DNA of 6,501 nt, taken from assembly GCA_030621275.1 (NCBI GenBank), contig JAUXHY010000079.1, positions 1-6,501 on the forward strand, read 5' to 3'. Position numbers and translations under genes: made by a program. Below, in pieces: positions 1 through 6,501 of the stretch. The notes beneath the pieces are model-generated. The model was not told where the DNA came from. It saw only the letters and a program-made list of their open reading frames with translations, and searched no databases. This stretch comes from a bacterium. Its GTDB lineage: Bacteria > Fidelibacterota > Marinisomatia > Marinisomatales > JAHJCW01. Positions within the stretch are counted from its first letter, which is position 1, and every line of letters begins with the position of its first letter.

Positions 1-549
1 GGAAATTTTATTTAGATACTTTTTCAGATCATATAAATGTTCTAATGAATGCCAAAGAGTAATTACATCATATTTTTGCTTACTTTCAAAAAAGTCAGAT
101 TGATTCAATATGGCTGAACCTGTATTGTTTTCAGCAATTTCTCGAGCTGTATTGTTAATTTCTACGCCATTTATTTCCCAGCCGGATTGCTTCATCGTTT
201 TTAAAAATTTACCTGTCCCACAACCAATATCTAATATCGAACCTAATTTCTTTTGAGAAAAATTTATTACTTTTTTCTTTTTTATCCGCAAAGTGAAATA
301 CTGCACAATTCTATATATTTGATTAATTATTGAATTGCCTTTGCCTGTATGTGATATATAGTCGTCAGATTTATAGTAATTATAAATTTCATTATTGCTA
401 GGAATCGGTGACGTAAAGCGCAGAGAGCAATCATTACATTCCATTATATCAAATAATTCACCCGATACAAGGTAATCTTCAGTAGTCAATACTTTATCAT
501 AATTGATGGAGCCACAAGCGGGACAATTTTGAACAATAATATTTGCCAT
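1..549 (-). CDS. Class I SAM-dependent methyltransferase with N-terminal zinc ribbon (partial, 3' end outside window)
   Basis: I translated 183 codons from the ATG at 549-547 with no stop before the left edge, so the C-terminus is missing. Residues 9-41 form a likely zinc ribbon: C9-x2-C12 (NCPACG) and C38-x2-C41 (ECNDC). The segment YYKSDDYISHT (residues 58-67 region) follows. SAM-binding motif I is LDIGCGTG at 106-113, and E130 (NGVE) fits the acidic residue at the end of strand beta 2 that contacts the ribose of SAM. YDVITLWHSLEH at 160-171 fits the motif IV / post-motif region of the UbiG-like Methyltransf_23 type. The protein is probably cytoplasmic. Family relatives often sit in surface-polysaccharide or secondary-metabolite loci, but the substrate cannot be told from this fragment. 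The start lies 1 base after the recG stop (TAAAATG), with only a weak GGA 4 bases upstream, suggesting translational coupling. GC of this gene is about 30% by hand count, lower than sampled valS lines. The methyltransferase class is secure; the specific role is unknown. Confidence 0.88.
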   Translation of the reverse strand, partial: MANIIVQNCPACGSINYDKVLTTEDYLVSGELFDIMECNDCSLRFTSPIPSNNEIYNYYKSDDYISHTGKGNSIINQIYRIVQYFTLRIKKKKVINFSQKKLGSILDIGCGTGKFLKTMKQSGWEINGVEINNTAREIAENNTGSAILNQSDFFESKQKYDVITLWHSLEHLYDLKKYLNKIS

Positions 550-550
550 T

Positions 551-2638
551 TTATCCAGTATTCATATTTCTTAATAAATGTTGATAATGTTTTTGAAAAT
601 GGTTTTTAATCTCCGCGTTATCCGATTTTTGTAATTGTGGATCATCTTTAACGATAGTAAATGCAGCACTTCTTGCTTCTTTTATAATTTTTCCATCAGT
701 AATTAGATTAGCAATTTTAAAATTAAAAAATCCACTTTGCTGAATACCAAAAAATACGCCGGGTCCGCGCAGTTTTAAATCTTCATCCGCTATTTTAAAA
801 CCGTCATTTGTACTTTCCATAATTCGCAGTCTTTTATTACCAGTATCTGTGAAATTACGCTGTACTAATATACAATAACTTTTGTGAGTGCTCCGTCCCA
901 CTCGTCCTCTTAATTGATGTAACTGTGTTAAACCAAATCGCTCGGCGTGTTCAACTAACATAACTGTAGCATTGGGAATATCAATCCCGACTTCAATAAC
1001 TGTTGTAGATACTAAAATGTTGATTTTGTTCTGCGAAAAAGAATCCATAACAGTGTCTTTCTCTTCTTTCTTCATTCTGCCATGAATTAAACCAACGTTA
1101 TATTCGGGAAATATTTTTTTACTTAATTCCTGATGCGTCTCAACAGCAGCAGCTAAGTCGGATTTTTCAGTTTCCTCAACTAATGGGTAAACCACCATGC
1201 ATTGCTGTCCGCGACTTATCTGTTCTTTCATAAAACTATATACTTTTGATAACCGCGCAGGCTGTACAACTGTAGTTGTAATTGGTATTCTATCCTTCGG
1301 CATTTCATCGATAATCGATATATCCATATCACCATAATATGTAATCGATAAGGTTCGAGGGATAGGGGTTGCCGTCATTGCTAAAAAGTGAGGATTTTGT
1401 CCTTTTACTACTAAATCCCCTCTTTGCAGCACGCCAAAGCGATGCTGTTCGTCAACGATTACTAATCCTAACTTTTTGAATTCCACATCTTTTTGGATTA
1501 GGGCATGTGTCCCAACAACTATACTTATTTTACCATTTTTAAGGCCGTTCAAAACCGGTTTTCGTTCTTTTGCTTTTGTATTGCCAACCAATAAAGCTGT
1601 GGGAATCTTTGCAATATCAGCGAATTTTTTGAAAACCTCATAATGTTGATGAGCTAAAATTTCTGTAGGTGTCATAATTGCGACCTGCACTTTGTTTCCA
1701 ACAGTAATTGCTGAAGCCAAAATTGCTACAATTGTTTTCCCACAGCCTACATCACCTTGCAATAATCGATTCATCATTACTGATTTTTTTATATCATCAA
1801 GGATTTCTTTTAATACTCTTTTCTGTGCAATAGTAAGCTCAAAATCTAATTGATCATAAATCAATTTTGCATATGGTCCGGTTTTATCTAACGGATTAGT
1901 TCCGATTCTATCTAAAGTATCTTTTTTTAGTGCAACACCTAATTGTAAAAAGAAATGTTCATCAAATTTTAGTCGATAAATGGCATCTTTTAAATGAGCA
2001 ATATCCTTAGCAAAATGGATTGCACTTAACGCATCTTTTCGATCAATTAAGGAATGATTCTTTTTAAAGTCTTCAGTATAAAAATCAGGAATATTCTTTA
2101 ATTGATTTTGAATATTACGTATGAGTTTTCGCAAACTACGATGTTCCAATCCAGCTTTTTTCAGAGTCTGATTTAATGGATAGAGTGGAATAACCGAACC
2201 GGTACTCAATGGCTCAGTATCGATATCTAATTTGTCATATTCTGGATGGACAATCTGAAATCCTTTGTAAAAATCTACCTTGCCATGGACAGCAAGTCTA
2301 TCACCTACTTTAATGGATTTCTTTACAAAAATTGCACCATTAAACCAAGTGAGTGTTAAAAAGCCCGTACTATCTTCAATAAGTGCTTGGAATAATTTCC
2401 CTCGTCGAATTGTCTTCATTCCGCATGACTTAACAACTCCAACTACAGTTACTACGGATTCCTTTTTTAAATCATTACAATTAGTAACAGAGGTTCTATC
2501 TAAATGTCGTCGCGGAAAATAATATAGTAAATCTTCAACAGTTTCAATTCCTGATTGTGATAATGCTTCGGACCGTTTTGGTCCAACGCCTTTAATAAAT
2601 TGAATTGGTGTTGTTAACTGAACTGCGGCAGATGCCAC
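551..2638 (-). CDS. recG: ATP-dependent DNA helicase RecG
   Basis: RecG is a superfamily 2 double-stranded DNA translocase that regresses stalled replication forks and branch-migrates Holliday junctions and D- and R-loops in the cytoplasm. The protein is 695 residues, full length for the family. The N-terminus has the helix-hairpin-helix-like FIKGVGPKR (14-22). An OB-fold wedge domain follows at about 60-150 (FQALIEDSTG, then LTWFN). Helicase motifs are: Q-motif region LTIAQKRV (268-275); Walker A GDVGCGKT (295-302); motif Ia MTPTEILAHQH (322-332); Walker B DEQHRFG (396-402); motif III TATPIPRT (422-429); motif V STTVIEVGIDIPNA (544-557); motif VI QLRGRVGRS (575-583). The C-terminal translocation motif region is DLKLRGPGVFFGIQQSG (620-636); a Val follows GPG where many RecG proteins have Glu or Asp. 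I accept the GTG start at 2638 because only two sense codons separate it from an in-frame stop, and the GVGPKR motif falls at the usual distance from the N-terminus. The Shine-Dalgarno match is weak (GGA 11 bases upstream). The gene begins 6 bases after the DUF4139 gene and ends 1 base before the methyltransferase. Confidence 0.97.
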   Translation of the reverse strand: MASAAVQLTTPIQFIKGVGPKRSEALSQSGIETVEDLLYYFPRRHLDRTSVTNCNDLKKESVVTVVGVVKSCGMKTIRRGKLFQALIEDSTGFLTLTWFNGAIFVKKSIKVGDRLAVHGKVDFYKGFQIVHPEYDKLDIDTEPLSTGSVIPLYPLNQTLKKAGLEHRSLRKLIRNIQNQLKNIPDFYTEDFKKNHSLIDRKDALSAIHFAKDIAHLKDAIYRLKFDEHFFLQLGVALKKDTLDRIGTNPLDKTGPYAKLIYDQLDFELTIAQKRVLKEILDDIKKSVMMNRLLQGDVGCGKTIVAILASAITVGNKVQVAIMTPTEILAHQHYEVFKKFADIAKIPTALLVGNTKAKERKPVLNGLKNGKISIVVGTHALIQKDVEFKKLGLVIVDEQHRFGVLQRGDLVVKGQNPHFLAMTATPIPRTLSITYYGDMDISIIDEMPKDRIPITTTVVQPARLSKVYSFMKEQISRGQQCMVVYPLVEETEKSDLAAAVETHQELSKKIFPEYNVGLIHGRMKKEEKDTVMDSFSQNKINILVSTTVIEVGIDIPNATVMLVEHAERFGLTQLHQLRGRVGRSTHKSYCILVQRNFTDTGNKRLRIMESTNDGFKIADEDLKLRGPGVFFGIQQSGFFNFKIANLITDGKIIKEARSAAFTIVKDDPQLQKSDNAEIKNHFQKHYQHLLRNMNTG

Positions 2639-2644
2639 GTTAAA

Positions 2645-4003
2645 TTATTTCCACTCTTTCCGATAAGTATACGTAACTAACATTTCGTCGTTAGCTGGAA
2701 CCGTAATCGGGAAATAGATAGTAGAAGCATCTTCTTTCATGTACATTGTTGATTCGTCACGGATTACCCAATCTCCGGAAATTTTCTCAATCAATTTAAC
2801 ATTTACATCTTGATCTTTAGTATTAGTAATCTTTATCTCAATAGATGCTTCTTCACTTTTTCGCTGTCTATCGTAGTTAAGTACTTTACGTTTGCCTACA
2901 ACATCAAACGCTCTTCCGGCGATTAATTTTGCAGTTGCACCTTTGGGAACTTGCTTCAATCTGTCCTCACCTAAAAACTCAAGCTCTCCTTTTTTCATAG
3001 TTTGATATAATTCAATTGTACCTTGAGGCAATGGAAGATTTAAATTATTCTCTTCTGTATTATCAATTTTTATTTCAACTGATAATGGTTCTTCACGCTG
3101 TGCCTGTTCATAGTTTTCAAATAAATATGTTTTATAATATTTTATCTTTCGTGCATCATATAAACGGACCGTAATGCTTTCATTACCTTGCAATATTAAA
3201 TCCTTTGGAATGGTATAAATATAATAATCACCTAGATTCTCGCGTACAGGGGTTGCTGGGGCATAACCCATATCCGCTTCTGCATAGAGCATCTTTGCTT
3301 CGCTTCTTTGTAAAGATTGTGCAATATTAACATGATGTACACGATTTAAGTTTCCCTCAACCAATTGTAATGATAGTTTTGAAAAAGTAAGGTTGCTATT
3401 ATTCTTTACAAATGCCTCCGGAATTAATATTGCATTATCGGATTCATCTAACATAATCAGACGGTATTTTGCATTCCAATCAAACCCTGCCGACATGTAA
3501 ATCAGATTACCTTTTGCATTACCAGTATTTTTTGAGAAGATATCCCATGATAAAACGGGACGAATTTGAGGATTTTCATATATCTCTTTTATGGAGATAT
3601 AATCTAAATTATTTCTTAAATATGATTTTATACTCGATTTTGTTTGAATTGTAATTTGCGATGAACCATATTCCAATAAAGTACCTGATACTGATTTTTC
3701 ACCGGCTAATTTTAATTCTACCCTTTCTCCCAATTTTTTATTAAACAATGTATTACTTGAAAATATATTTTTATTTAACCTTTGAGTGTATACTTCAACA
3801 TTTTGAAGATCTAAGAATGGTGAATCTGCATACATTCCTCTAGTTATTCTATCATATTGAATTGTATTAGTCCCAGTCTTAACATCCCATGCGACAGGCT
3901 GCTTTACTAAAGCAAATCCATCTTTATAAATTGTTAACGATGCATCTACCGATTGTCCCCATATCTGAGACAATGTAAATAAGACAATTATTATTTTTTT
4001 CAC
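2645..4003 (-). CDS. Secreted/envelope DUF4139 domain-containing protein
   Basis: The product is 452 residues with no known biochemical function. MKK followed by IIIVLFTLSQIW looks like a signal peptide, with a probable cleavage near WG|QS (16/17); there is no lipobox Cys and no later membrane segment, so it is likely periplasmic or outer-envelope. LTIYKDGFALVKQP (23-36) matches the usual opening strand of DUF4139 proteins. Residues about 90-140 look like a small beta-barrel insert (GERVELKL, SGTLLEYG, ITIQTKSS). The DUF4139 core follows: RPVLSWDIF (148-156), YMSAGFDWNAKYRL (169-182), FVKNNSNLTFSKLSLQLVEGN (198-218), and the diagnostic LEFLGEDRLKQVP (341-353) and AGRAFDVVGKRK (362-373). The C-terminus (385-449) is a beta-sandwich-like stretch, IEIKITNTKDQDVNVKLIEK being typical. 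The GTG start is set by GGAG 8 bases upstream and by the signal peptide that begins exactly there. It overlaps the valS stop by 4 bases (GTGA), so translation is probably coupled to valS. The family includes proteins annotated as mucoidy inhibitor A-like, but no such role can be assigned here. Confidence 0.9.
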   Translation of the reverse strand: MKKIIIVLFTLSQIWGQSVDASLTIYKDGFALVKQPVAWDVKTGTNTIQYDRITRGMYADSPFLDLQNVEVYTQRLNKNIFSSNTLFNKKLGERVELKLAGEKSVSGTLLEYGSSQITIQTKSSIKSYLRNNLDYISIKEIYENPQIRPVLSWDIFSKNTGNAKGNLIYMSAGFDWNAKYRLIMLDESDNAILIPEAFVKNNSNLTFSKLSLQLVEGNLNRVHHVNIAQSLQRSEAKMLYAEADMGYAPATPVRENLGDYYIYTIPKDLILQGNESITVRLYDARKIKYYKTYLFENYEQAQREEPLSVEIKIDNTEENNLNLPLPQGTIELYQTMKKGELEFLGEDRLKQVPKGATAKLIAGRAFDVVGKRKVLNYDRQRKSEEASIEIKITNTKDQDVNVKLIEKISGDWVIRDESTMYMKEDASTIYFPITVPANDEMLVTYTYRKEWK

Positions 4004-6501
4004 TTCATCATCTCCAAATTAGTTTTCACTTTTTCAAGTTCATAATAAATTTCATGTAACTTATCACGTTCTCTTTGAACTACATTTTCAGGAGCTCGTG
4101 TTAAAAAGTCTTGATTATTTAACTTGTTCTCAATTTTACTGAGTATACCTACTAATTCTGTTTTACGCTTTAATAAGCGATCTTCTTCAAGACGGAAATC
4201 TATCAATCCTCCCAATGGAATAAAAATTTCTAAATCCTTGACAACTGCCACAGCCGATTGCGGAGGTTTAGTGGCATTTTCATTATATTCTATCTCACTA
4301 ACCCTACATAGATACTTGACAATATTTTCATATTTTTGTAATGTTTTGGTCGTTCCTGCATTTGTTCGAACAATCATATTTGCCTTGCGAGATGGAGGAA
4401 TACCCATACTGCTACGTATTGTTCTTACTGCAGAAATCAATTCCTTCAACAAATTCATTTTGTTTTCAGTATTTCTATTGATCCATTTTTTGTCAATCTT
4501 TGGCCATTCAGAAACAATCAAATCTTTATCACTAGTTTCCTTAAAATGACCCCATAATTCTTCTGTAATAAACGGAGAATACGGATGTAGTATAGCTAGT
4601 ATTTTTTTTAACACATGTATTGATACTGCACGAGAATTATTTGCTAAGTCAGTATCATCACCATTGAATCTTGTTTTTGCAATTTCAATGTACCAATCAC
4701 AATAATCACTCCACACAAACTCATAAATCACTTTAGCCGCTTCATTAAAATGGAAACGATCTAATTGCCGATTCACATCTTTTATAGCATTTTGCAAACG
4801 ACTTAATATCCATTTTTCAGGTAGCTCAAGTTTTGCTTCATTTGGATTAATTTTAATATATTTTTCATCAGTTAAATTCATCATCACAAAACGCGATGCA
4901 TTCCATAACTTATTCATGAAATTACGACCTACTTCAAGACGTTCGTTTGAGAAAAGTACATCAAGGCCTTGTGGAGCCATCAACATTATTCCAAAACGAA
5001 CTGCATCGGTTCCATACTTAGAGAATAGATCAAACGGATCAGGGGAATTACCCAATGATTTACTAAATTTCAGTCCCTTCTCATCCCGCAGAATACTAGT
5101 AAAGTAAACATCCTTGAATGGCGGTTCTCCCTTAAATTCATATCCAGCCATTATCATTCTTGCCACCCAAAAGAAAATAATATCGGGACCTGTAACAAGT
5201 GCATCAGTAGGATAGAATCGTTCTAATTCCTTACTGTCTTTCGGCCAAGTAAATACACTAAACGGCCATAACCATGAACTTGCCCAAGTGTCCAACACAT
5301 CCGGATCTTGCTTAATTTTTGTCGAATTACATTTCGAGCAACGCTCTGGTGATTCCACTTGCACCATCACTTCATTACAATCTTGGCAAGTATAAACAGG
5401 TATCCGATGACCCCACCATAATTGACGACTTAAACACCAATCTTTAACATTCTCCATCCAATGATTATATGTTTTTACCCAGTGCGCCGGATGGAATTTT
5501 ATGGTACCATCATTTACTGCTTTTATTGCCGGCTTGGATAGTTCTTGCATTTTTAAATACCACTGTTCCGATAAATAATGCTCAATTGGTACTTGTCCAC
5601 GCTCTGAATAACCTATTTTATTTGTATATGGTTCAATTTTTTCTATATAGCCCAATTTTTGCATATCACGGATGACTTTTTCACGTGCGTCTTCTCGCGC
5701 TAAACCGCGATATACCTCCGGTACTTTATCGTTTAGGGATGCATCATCATTCATAATATTTATGAATTCAAGATTATGTGTTTTACCCATCTCAAAGTCA
5801 TTTGGGTCATGCGCCGGAGTAACTTTTACACAACCGGTTCCAAATTCCGGCTCTACAAACTTATCGGTAATTATAGGGATTTCACGTTCGACTAGTGGCA
5901 ATTTAACTTTTTTGCCAATCAGATGTTTAAACCTTTTATCCTTTGGATTTACCGCTACAGCGGTATCACCCAACATTGTTTCAGGACGCGTAGTTGCTAC
6001 TATTACGAATTCATCTGAATCCATAATTGGATATTTAAAATACCACAAGCTACCATTTATCTCGCGATGTTTTACTTCCTCATCGCTTATGGCGGATTTT
6101 GAAACTGGACACCAATTTACAAGACGATGTCCACGGTAAATCAATCCTTTTTCATATAAACGGACAAAAGATTCCAAGACTGCCTTATAATATCCTTCAT
6201 CCATCGTAAAGCGTTCACGTTCCCAATCGCAAGAACAGCCCAATTTTTGTAACTGACTAATAATGATACCGCCAAACTTTTTCTTCCAATCCCAAGCGTG
6301 TTCTAAAAATTCCTCTTGCGTCAATTTGTGTTTTTTGATCCCCTGTTCAGCTAACATTTTTACAATTTTTGTCTCTGTAGCAATCGAGGCATGATCAGTA
6401 CCCGGCACCCAACAAACTTCTTTCCCCTCCATCCTAGCTTTGCGTATAAGGACATCTTGAATTGTATTATTAAGGACATGTCCCATTGTTAGCATCCCTG
6501 T
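4000..6501 (-). CDS. valS: Valyl-tRNA synthetase (partial, N-terminus outside window)
   Basis: This class Ia synthetase charges tRNA-Val with valine and hydrolyses mischarged Thr-tRNA. The frame is open through the right edge. The ATG at 6495 is internal, because the two codons before it give Thr-Gly of the conserved TG-x-L-x-MGH signature; roughly 40-50 N-terminal residues are missing. Numbering from that Met: the HIGH-equivalent is TMGH (3-6); WVPGTDHASIATE is 29-41; the CP1 editing domain spans about 150-300 with TTRPETMLGDTA (168-179) and TPAHDPNDFE (226-235); SRQLWWGHRIPVY is 356-368. A C4 zinc ribbon (C370, C373, C386, C389) precedes DPDVLDTWASSWLWP (397-411). The KMSKS loop reads KFSKS (476-480). 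The anticodon-binding helical domain is about 555-705 (WSDYCDWYIE at 595-604). The C-terminal coiled-coil arm is about 765-830, ending EMMK. The C-terminus is intact, with TGA overlapping the next gene's GTG. A ValRS rather than IleRS or LeuRS is supported by NNTIQD, GTDHASIAT, SLGNSPDP and the C-terminal coiled coil. Confidence 0.97.
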   Translation of the reverse strand, partial: TGMLTMGHVLNNTIQDVLIRKARMEGKEVCWVPGTDHASIATETKIVKMLAEQGIKKHKLTQEEFLEHAWDWKKKFGGIIISQLQKLGCSCDWERERFTMDEGYYKAVLESFVRLYEKGLIYRGHRLVNWCPVSKSAISDEEVKHREINGSLWYFKYPIMDSDEFVIVATTRPETMLGDTAVAVNPKDKRFKHLIGKKVKLPLVEREIPIITDKFVEPEFGTGCVKVTPAHDPNDFEMGKTHNLEFINIMNDDASLNDKVPEVYRGLAREDAREKVIRDMQKLGYIEKIEPYTNKIGYSERGQVPIEHYLSEQWYLKMQELSKPAIKAVNDGTIKFHPAHWVKTYNHWMENVKDWCLSRQLWWGHRIPVYTCQDCNEVMVQVESPERCSKCNSTKIKQDPDVLDTWASSWLWPFSVFTWPKDSKELERFYPTDALVTGPDIIFFWVARMIMAGYEFKGEPPFKDVYFTSILRDEKGLKFSKSLGNSPDPFDLFSKYGTDAVRFGIMLMAPQGLDVLFSNERLEVGRNFMNKLWNASRFVMMNLTDEKYIKINPNEAKLELPEKWILSRLQNAIKDVNRQLDRFHFNEAAKVIYEFVWSDYCDWYIEIAKTRFNGDDTDLANNSRAVSIHVLKKILAILHPYSPFITEELWGHFKETSDKDLIVSEWPKIDKKWINRNTENKMNLLKELISAVRTIRSSMGIPPSRKANMIVRTNAGTTKTLQKYENIVKYLCRVSEIEYNENATKPPQSAVAVVKDLEIFIPLGGLIDFRLEEDRLLKRKTELVGILSKIENKLNNQDFLTRAPENVVQRERDKLHEIYYELEKVKTNLEMMK
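4012..4015 (-). promoter_or_regulatory. Shine-Dalgarno site for the DUF4139 gene
   Basis: On the minus strand the sequence reads GGAG, then 8 bases, then the GTG start at 4003-4001. The site lies inside the last codons of valS. It decides in favour of the GTG start, from which a well-formed signal peptide begins. The other two visible starts in the window (recG, methyltransferase) have only GGA-like matches at less favourable spacing. Confidence 0.65.

Larger units (their letters stand above)
1..6501 (-). other. Putative operon valS - DUF4139 gene - recG - methyltransferase gene
   Basis: All four genes are co-directional. The junctions are a 4-base GTGA overlap (4000-4003), a 6-base gap (2639-2644) and a 1-base gap (550), leaving no room for internal promoters or terminators outside coding sequence. 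Co-transcription from a promoter beyond the right edge is inferred from spacing only. The methyltransferase end is not visible, so the operon may continue to the left. Confidence 0.7.

Noticed and set aside
2639..2644. Stop codon at 2645-2647 as a sequencing error splitting one fused gene
   Set aside because: Both flanking proteins are complete by family length and end or begin where their families normally do, so two separate genes are far more likely than a fusion.
3579..3601. Inverted repeat tatatctc / gagatata with a 7-base loop, considered as a terminator or operator
   Set aside because: It sits inside the DUF4139 coding sequence, is AT-rich, and is not followed by a T-run in the direction of transcription. 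An 8-bp palindrome is expected by chance in such sequence.
5672..6139. A 155-codon open frame on the plus strand
   Set aside because: It lies antisense within the strongly conserved ValRS editing domain and its translation resembles no family. The same holds for the shorter plus-strand frames at 4124-4549, 4916-5107, 5469-5675, 3469-3654 and 2280-2522.
6493..6495. ATG as the valS start codon
   Set aside because: It falls inside the class I active-site signature. The codons upstream (Thr, Gly) continue the conserved ValRS sequence to the window edge, so the true start is outside.
1..6501. Mobile element, CRISPR array, tRNA/rRNA, toxin-antitoxin or defence system
   Set aside because: I saw no spaced direct repeats, transposase or integrase motifs, terminal inverted repeats or cloverleaf-like sequence. 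Practically every base lies in one of four recognisable genes.

Overview
The window is a gene-dense piece of an AT-rich bacterial chromosome. Every gene I can support lies on the minus strand and none is separated from the next by more than 6 bases. In transcription order (right to left) they are: valyl-tRNA synthetase (valS, 5' end cut by the right edge, 6501 to 4000); a secreted or envelope DUF4139-family protein of unknown function (4003 to 2645); the ATP-dependent DNA helicase RecG (2638 to 551); and a SAM-dependent methyltransferase with an N-terminal zinc ribbon (549 to the left edge, 3' end cut off).

Organism: protein character points to the Bacteroidota / FCB group in the broad sense (Bacteroidota, Ignavibacteriota, Marinimicrobia and relatives). 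The ValRS carries WVPGTDHASIATE rather than the GTDHAGIATQ common elsewhere. The methyltransferase has the YYKSDDYISHT segment that I associate with Bacteroidota methyltransferases. The DUF4139 protein has a short signal peptide ending before Gln, a common style in that group. Against a strict Bacteroidetes assignment, the DUF4139 gene has a good Shine-Dalgarno sequence (GGAG), which many Bacteroidetes lack. Phylum-level placement is inference from memory, not a search.

Layout: the genes look like one transcription unit. valS and the DUF4139 gene overlap by 4 bases (GTGA). The DUF4139 gene and recG are 6 bases apart and in the same reading frame. recG and the methyltransferase gene are 1 base apart. 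Two of the three visible start codons are GTG. No promoter, terminator, tRNA, CRISPR array, insertion sequence or long intergenic region is visible, so the promoter should lie beyond the right edge.

How the genes work together: valS (translation) and recG (repair of stalled forks and recombination intermediates) are housekeeping genes. The DUF4139 protein and the methyltransferase have no obvious functional link to them. I read this as a housekeeping cluster of convenience rather than a pathway. I did not find convincing evidence of an undescribed system; the points below are modest ones about motif variants and gene junctions.
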